NCBI GenBank assembly: GCA_964450355.1
Contig: CAYVDH010000133.1
Coordinates: forward strand, 1-10,088
DNA length: 10,088 bases
From: CAYVDH01 sp964450355
GTDB lineage: Bacteria; Bacteroidota; Bacteroidia; NS11-12g; UBA955
Direction of reading: 5' to 3'
Shown here: piece after piece, positions 6,821 to 10,088 of the stretch
How positions within the stretch are numbered: the stretch's first letter is position 1
Layout: each line of letters starts with the position of its first letter
Notes under the pieces: generated by a model
The model's input: the letters and a program-made list of their open reading frames with translations, nothing else
What the model was told of the DNA's origin: nothing
Database searches by the model: none
Translations under genes and position numbers: made by a program

Positions 6821-7690
6821 ATGTATATTTCAGGATTCACCATAGCTAGAAACGTCATAAAAGCTGACTACCCAATTAAAGAAGCCATTTATTCAATACT
6901 CCCATTATGTAATGAAATAGTAGTTGCAGTTGGAAAAAGTGAAGACAACACTTTGGAATACATACGCGGTTTTAATGAACCTAAAATTAAAATAATAGAA
7001 ACAACATGGGATGATACCATGAGAGAAGGTGGTAAGGTACTGGCCATAGAAACCAATAAAGCATTTGCTCAAGTCAATCAAAATGCGGATTGGTGTATAT
7101 ACATTCAAGCCGATGAAGTATTACATGATGATGATTACAAACAATTAAAAATACAACTTGAAAAATACAAAGACGACCCTAATGTTGATGGTTTGTTGTT
7201 TGATTATGTACATTTTTATGGCAGCTATGATTATGTAGGAGATTCCAGAACCTGGTACCGCAAGGAAATCAGAGCTATTAAGAACTATAAAAACATTCAA
7301 TCCTACAAAGACGCACAAGGATTTAGAAAAAATGGGGAAAAACTAAATGTAAAATTGGCAAATGCTAGAATACATCATTACGGTTGGGTAAAACACCCTA
7401 AGCTTCAATTAGAGAAACTTAAACAAGCGCGTAAGCTTTGGCATAGTGATGAATTTCTTGAAAAAGAATACGCAAAACAACAAGAATTTGATTTCAATGA
7501 AATTGATTCATTAGCGATATACAATGGCACTCACCCAAATGTGATGCAGCCAAGAATCAAAGAACAAAATTGGGAATTCACTTACCCTACCAATAAAAAG
7601 AAAATGGGCCTTAAAAAATGGTTTCTTTATTGGATAGAGAAAAAAACTGGCTGGAGAATTGGAGAAAACAAAAATTATAATGAGATATGA
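6821..7690 (+). CDS. Glycosyltransferase family 2-like protein
   Basis: The 289-residue protein has the GT-A layout of family 2 glycosyltransferases, which move a sugar from a nucleotide donor to a lipid, protein or glycan. It starts with the first strand SGFTIARNVIKADYP (4-18), then EIVVAVGKSEDNTLE (32-46), the family's acceptor/donor region WDDTMREGGKVLAIETNKAF (63-82), and DWCIYIQADEVLHDDD (90-105). The last replaces the canonical DxD with QADE; Asp98 and Glu99 are the likely metal/nucleotide ligands. RIHHYGWVKHP (183-193) in the C-terminal half is also typical of this subgroup. No membrane helix is seen, so it is soluble or peripheral. It is the second gene of a two-gene unit with the Cys-motif membrane protein. 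Donor and acceptor cannot be read from the sequence, and no capsule or LPS cluster surrounds it. Confidence 0.82.
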   Translation: MYISGFTIARNVIKADYPIKEAIYSILPLCNEIVVAVGKSEDNTLEYIRGFNEPKIKIIETTWDDTMREGGKVLAIETNKAFAQVNQNADWCIYIQADEVLHDDDYKQLKIQLEKYKDDPNVDGLLFDYVHFYGSYDYVGDSRTWYRKEIRAIKNYKNIQSYKDAQGFRKNGEKLNVKLANARIHHYGWVKHPKLQLEKLKQARKLWHSDEFLEKEYAKQQEFDFNEIDSLAIYNGTHPNVMQPRIKEQNWEFTYPTNKKKMGLKKWFLYWIEKKTGWRIGENKNYNEI

Positions 7691-7762
7691 TTTTTGTAAA
7701 GCTTATACTGTAATACAAAATTCAAACATGATATTTTTCATTGCGATTGTAACAAGTATTAC

Positions 7763-7786
7763 CAAGGAAATCATCAAGGAAATCAA
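7763..7786. repeat. Tandem 12-base duplication
   Basis: CAAGGAAATCAT at 7763-7774 is followed at once by CAAGGAAATCAA at 7775-7786, identical for 11 of 12 bases. It looks like a recent replication-slippage duplication in non-coding sequence. Confidence 0.7.
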
Positions 7787-7836
7787 TTATAACTTATGTA
7801 ATTAAAATTAGCTTCAATTTTAAATTTTCATAAACC

Positions 7837-7870
7837 AACAATGGGAAAATTGTTTTAATTAATTTTTTAT
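7837..7870 (+). terminator. Weak hairpin with T-rich tail, possible terminator
   Basis: AACAAT (7837-7842) and ATTGTT (7849-7854) can pair around a GGGAAA loop, and TTAATTAATTTTTT follows. It lies about 150 bases beyond the glycosyltransferase stop. The stem is short with only one G-C pair, so it would be weak. It is the best terminator-like structure seen in this gap. Confidence 0.25.
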
Positions 7871-7983
7871 GCAATTAATCAGATCTAACATTCCCTATTA
7901 TGAAACGTTTTTTTTATTTAAAAAAGTCAAATTTTTGTAAGTTAAATTTTCGAAAAGTTGACATATTAGTATCATTAATGTAA

Positions 7984-8000
7984 TTGTATATTATATACAA
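7984..8000. repeat. Near-perfect 17-base AT palindrome
   Basis: TTGTATAT and ATATACAA flank a single central T, so eight-base arms are perfectly inverted. It could be a dimeric regulator site or a chance product of the AT-rich sequence. No start codon lies next to it, which argues against an operator. Confidence 0.45.
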
Positions 8001-8166
8001 CTATTATTTAATTGGCATATTATTATAAACTTAAAATACAATTACTTTTAAAATAACAATTATACTGATAATCAAAAGTAATTTTAGTATTGCTATCGTC
8101 TTTATCATAAATTTTAATTTCTTTTACATTATATAAAAAGAATGATAATTCACATTTAAAAAATTT

Positions 8167-8883
8167 TTAAAAAGTAATAACTCTTAAAAAAAGATTAATA
8201 CCAATTGCATTTCCTTTTGAGTATACAGATGATTGAAATACATATGAGCCATAATTAAATTTGTAATTATATTTTATAATATTTGTAAAACCCTTTTGTG
8301 CCCATAATTGTAAACCAACTTTCATTTTTTTAATTGGGATATTAAATCCTAATCCAAAATAAGGGATAAAAGTCATTTTCTTTTGATTAATAAAATTAAA
8401 ATCATAGCTATAAAAAGAGTCTAGGGCATTAGAACTACCTGAAATTTTCCCTGAAGTAAATGGGCTTGAAAACAAAGTCCTTAAGCCCATTTCTACATTA
8501 AATTTAATTTCATCTTCAATATTTATATCTTTACTAATTCCAATTTGCAAATATGTAAATGTGTTAGTTGATGAACTTATACCAGACGAAGACTTTTTGT
8601 TTTCTAAAATTTTGTATTTAACATTAGAACTTAACTCTAACGTTGAAATGCAGGTATTAAATTTTAAACCTAAATTTTCTTTCAAAATCTTTTTGTCAAA
8701 TCTAATACCAAAATTAATAAAATCGCTAAAACTAGGTGGACTTTTAAATCTTGAATCAGACTTATTATTTAATTGAGAAAAAGTTAAATGTTCGCTTATT
8801 ATTATTGATATTTCATTTTTTTTGATTTGAGAATAAACACTCTTAAAAGAAAATAATATTATAGAAATAATAACAACCCTCAT
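8167..8883 (-). CDS. Outer-membrane beta-barrel protein, function unknown
   Basis: I choose the ATG at 8883, giving 238 residues. From there the protein opens with a clean signal peptide, MRVVIISIILFSFKSVYS, followed by Gln, the usual first mature residue in Bacteroidota. An ATG at 8907 is in frame but would add eight polar residues before the signal and overlap the upstream gene. The mature part is made of alternating hydrophobic/polar strands rich in aromatic and glycine residues, such as FTYLQIGISKD, IKFNVEMGLRTLF, MTFIPYFGLGFNIPI and MKVGLQLWAQKGF. It ends in LFLRVITF with a terminal Phe, a standard beta-barrel insertion signal. About eight to ten strands are likely, as in small OMP_b-brl-type barrels. 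It starts four bases after the stop of the lipoprotein gene, so the two are almost surely co-translated and may form one surface unit. Ligand or role is unknown. Confidence 0.72.
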   Translation of the reverse strand: MRVVIISIILFSFKSVYSQIKKNEISIIISEHLTFSQLNNKSDSRFKSPPSFSDFINFGIRFDKKILKENLGLKFNTCISTLELSSNVKYKILENKKSSSGISSSTNTFTYLQIGISKDINIEDEIKFNVEMGLRTLFSSPFTSGKISGSSNALDSFYSYDFNFINQKKMTFIPYFGLGFNIPIKKMKVGLQLWAQKGFTNIIKYNYKFNYGSYVFQSSVYSKGNAIGINLFLRVITF

Positions 8884-8887
8884 TTTA

Positions 8888-10024
8888 TCATGGATAATTT
8901 GATTCAATTAAATAATTTCTTGAATAAAAAACATCGTTCTTACTTGGATTATATAAGAAAAAAACACCTTCAACTTTATATTTTGACAATCTAGTACCAC
9001 GGTTGTAAAACACTGTTTTAAAAGTAGTTGAAGATAAATTGTTATTATTTCCAAAGATTGGCCCACTACTGTAATAGCAATACTTATATTCATTGTGCCA
9101 ACCATTGACACAAAACCTTTTTAAATGTCCTTCTCCATCAAAACAAACTGCGCCAGTTTCTCTTTTATACTTTTCATCACAACCATTTTTTTTATAAAAT
9201 TTTGCTTTAGCTTGAACTTTAAATCTTAAACCACTTTTTTGATATTTTAATTTTAACTTATACTTATAATGAATGCATTCTTCATTATCATCTTGAAATT
9301 CTTCAACACCTTTGTCTTTTTTGCTTTCACCTCTTTTATCATCACATCCATTTCCAGAAATTACTCGCCACCATTTCTTTAAAAATTTAAAAGTTCTTTT
9401 ATTGTTGTTAATTCTTATAAATGTTCCATCATTTTTTTTAAGGATATTAGCTTCTACCATATCATCTGGGAAGAATATTTCATCTTCCATTGAATACTTA
9501 AATAAATACATTGAATCATTATTAATTTCATTTTTTAGTTTAAGTGAATCTATTGTAGCTTCATTTACTGGATACACTTCATACACACTATTATCTGAAA
9601 AATCTAATAAAAATGCAACTGAATCTACTCTTACAATGCCTTCATGATTTAAAACTGCAGATAAAGATTCATCAAACAAAGGGCACAGAAAAGTATCAGA
9701 TTGATCTTCTTCTTCAAGTAAATTATAATAATTCCTCATTGATTGAAAACCTCCAAAATAACTTTCCCAAGTATCAATTTGATTTTCTTTTAAAGTATCT
9801 AATCCTAATAAAGTATTTTCAAAAACATTAAAATTCTCAAAATAGAGAAAATCTTGTTGTAATCCAATATTAGAATGACTAACAGAAGTTGGATTTCCAT
9901 TTAATAATTTAATTAAATTAGTGGTTGTGGAAGTTATATTTTTTTCCTTTTTGCAAGAATAAAATACAATTAACGAAGTAGCAACTAAGATTGCTGAAAT
10001 GATTTTGATTTTTAGATATTTCAT
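8888..10024 (-). CDS. Lipoprotein with Cys-rich C-terminal domain, function unknown
   Basis: The 378-residue protein starts with a type II signal peptide: basic MKYLKIK, a hydrophobic core, then VFYS-Cys24, followed by KKEK. Phe at -3 is unusual for a lipobox, but Cys followed by Lys-Lys/Glu is common in Bacteroidota lipoproteins. Residues about 57-160 resemble a recurrent but uncharacterised Bacteroidota lipoprotein domain: a DFLYFENFNVFENTL helix, a WESYFGGFQSMRNYYN segment, and a region reading LSAVLNHEGIVRVDSVAFLL, as seen where such proteins state that the last value is non-empty. The C-terminal part (about 215-378) is beta-rich and basic, with six cysteines at 227, 250, 282, 294, 305 and 316 that could form three disulfides outside the cytoplasm. 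It precedes the barrel gene by four bases. No -7 box was found in the 64 bases upstream. Confidence 0.72.
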   Translation of the reverse strand: MKYLKIKIISAILVATSLIVFYSCKKEKNITSTTTNLIKLLNGNPTSVSHSNIGLQQDFLYFENFNVFENTLLGLDTLKENQIDTWESYFGGFQSMRNYYNLLEEEDQSDTFLCPLFDESLSAVLNHEGIVRVDSVAFLLDFSDNSVYEVYPVNEATIDSLKLKNEINNDSMYLFKYSMEDEIFFPDDMVEANILKKNDGTFIRINNNKRTFKFLKKWWRVISGNGCDDKRGESKKDKGVEEFQDDNEECIHYKYKLKLKYQKSGLRFKVQAKAKFYKKNGCDEKYKRETGAVCFDGEGHLKRFCVNGWHNEYKYCYYSSGPIFGNNNNLSSTTFKTVFYNRGTRLSKYKVEGVFFLYNPSKNDVFYSRNYLIESNYP

Positions 10025-10088
10025 ATTGTTAAACTGTATATCTGTAATTACTCATAATCCTGTAATACTAGCAACTACAAGCCTATCA

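Larger units (their letters stand above)
7691..8166. other. 476-base convergent gap without a convincing gene
   Basis: This stretch separates the ends of two convergent genes, so no promoter is needed here, yet it is by far the longest gap in the window. It is extremely AT-rich. It contains a tandem 12-base duplication (7763-7786), a weak hairpin followed by T-rich sequence (7837-7854), a near-perfect palindrome (7984-8000), an inverted repeat of 10-base arms AATTACTTTT/AAAAGTAATT at 8040-8049 and 8074-8083, and two 25-codon open frames (7728-7805 plus, 8031-8108 minus), neither supported by homology I can recognise. The first 47 codons after the barrel gene's stop stay open in the same frame, down to 8023. 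It may be decayed gene sequence; I see no tRNA, IS end or CRISPR repeat. Confidence 0.5.

Noticed and set aside
7728..7805. 25-codon plus-strand open frame in the convergent gap
   Set aside because: It spans the 12-base tandem duplication, has no promoter or homology I can see, and its length is expected by chance.
7691..8166. CRISPR array or insertion sequence in the gap
   Set aside because: No regularly spaced repeats, no transposase fragment and no terminal inverted repeats with target duplication were seen.
8884..8907. ATG at 8907 as start of the barrel protein
   Set aside because: It adds polar residues ahead of a signal peptide that is complete from the ATG at 8883, and it overlaps the upstream gene.
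9312..9831. Plus-strand open frames opposite the lipoprotein gene (also 8561-8776, 6905-7108, 5840-6025 and 5190-5390 opposite other genes)
   Set aside because: They are antisense to well-supported coding regions and their translations show no domain or signal features; they are by-products of AT-rich codon use.

Overview
The window looks like chromosomal DNA of a Bacteroidota bacterium, probably from the Flavobacteriales or a close relative. It is very AT-rich. Start codons lack Shine-Dalgarno sequences, and several genes and the tRNA are preceded by boxes resembling the Bacteroidota -7 element TAnnTTTG. A holA gene stands back to back with a short HsdR-N-type nuclease gene. The secreted proteins have Bacteroidota-style signals: a Cys-Lys-Lys lipoprotein start and a Gln-initial mature barrel. 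Species cannot be named from sequence alone.

Left edge (1-1063): the C-terminal part of an AbiH-family abortive-infection gene. An in-frame TGA interrupts it just before the conserved NFNYT segment, so it looks broken. It lies on the 3' side of a tRNA-Cys gene on the minus strand, with two spaced copies of TGTTACCCTA between them. This fits a defence gene carried in by an element integrated at the tRNA, but the integrase and far att site are not visible.

Core block (1064-6092): an SRAP/YedK/HMCES-type DNA-protein crosslink protein (+), converging on holA (DNA polymerase III delta, -). holA is divergent from a PD-(D/E)xK protein of the HsdR N-terminal type (+). That gene converges on a minus-strand set read as trmN6 (tRNA m6A methyltransferase), terC (membrane metal transporter family) and a FemAB/GNAT-like acyltransferase; the last starts with TTG directly after the terC stop. 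This is mostly housekeeping: DNA repair and replication, tRNA modification, membrane and envelope functions. Three or four of these genes have their -7 box so close to the start codon that their mRNAs are predicted to be leaderless or nearly so.

Right block (6173-10024): a two-gene plus-strand unit (a Cys-motif membrane protein, then a family-2-like glycosyltransferase), a 476-base convergent gap without a convincing gene, then a minus-strand pair (a lipoprotein with a Cys-rich C-terminal domain followed four bases later by a small outer-membrane beta-barrel protein) likely acting at the cell surface. I did not find a clearly new multi-gene system. The best leads are the interrupted AbiH beside the tRNA, the apparently leaderless genes, the lipoprotein/barrel pair and the odd convergent gap.
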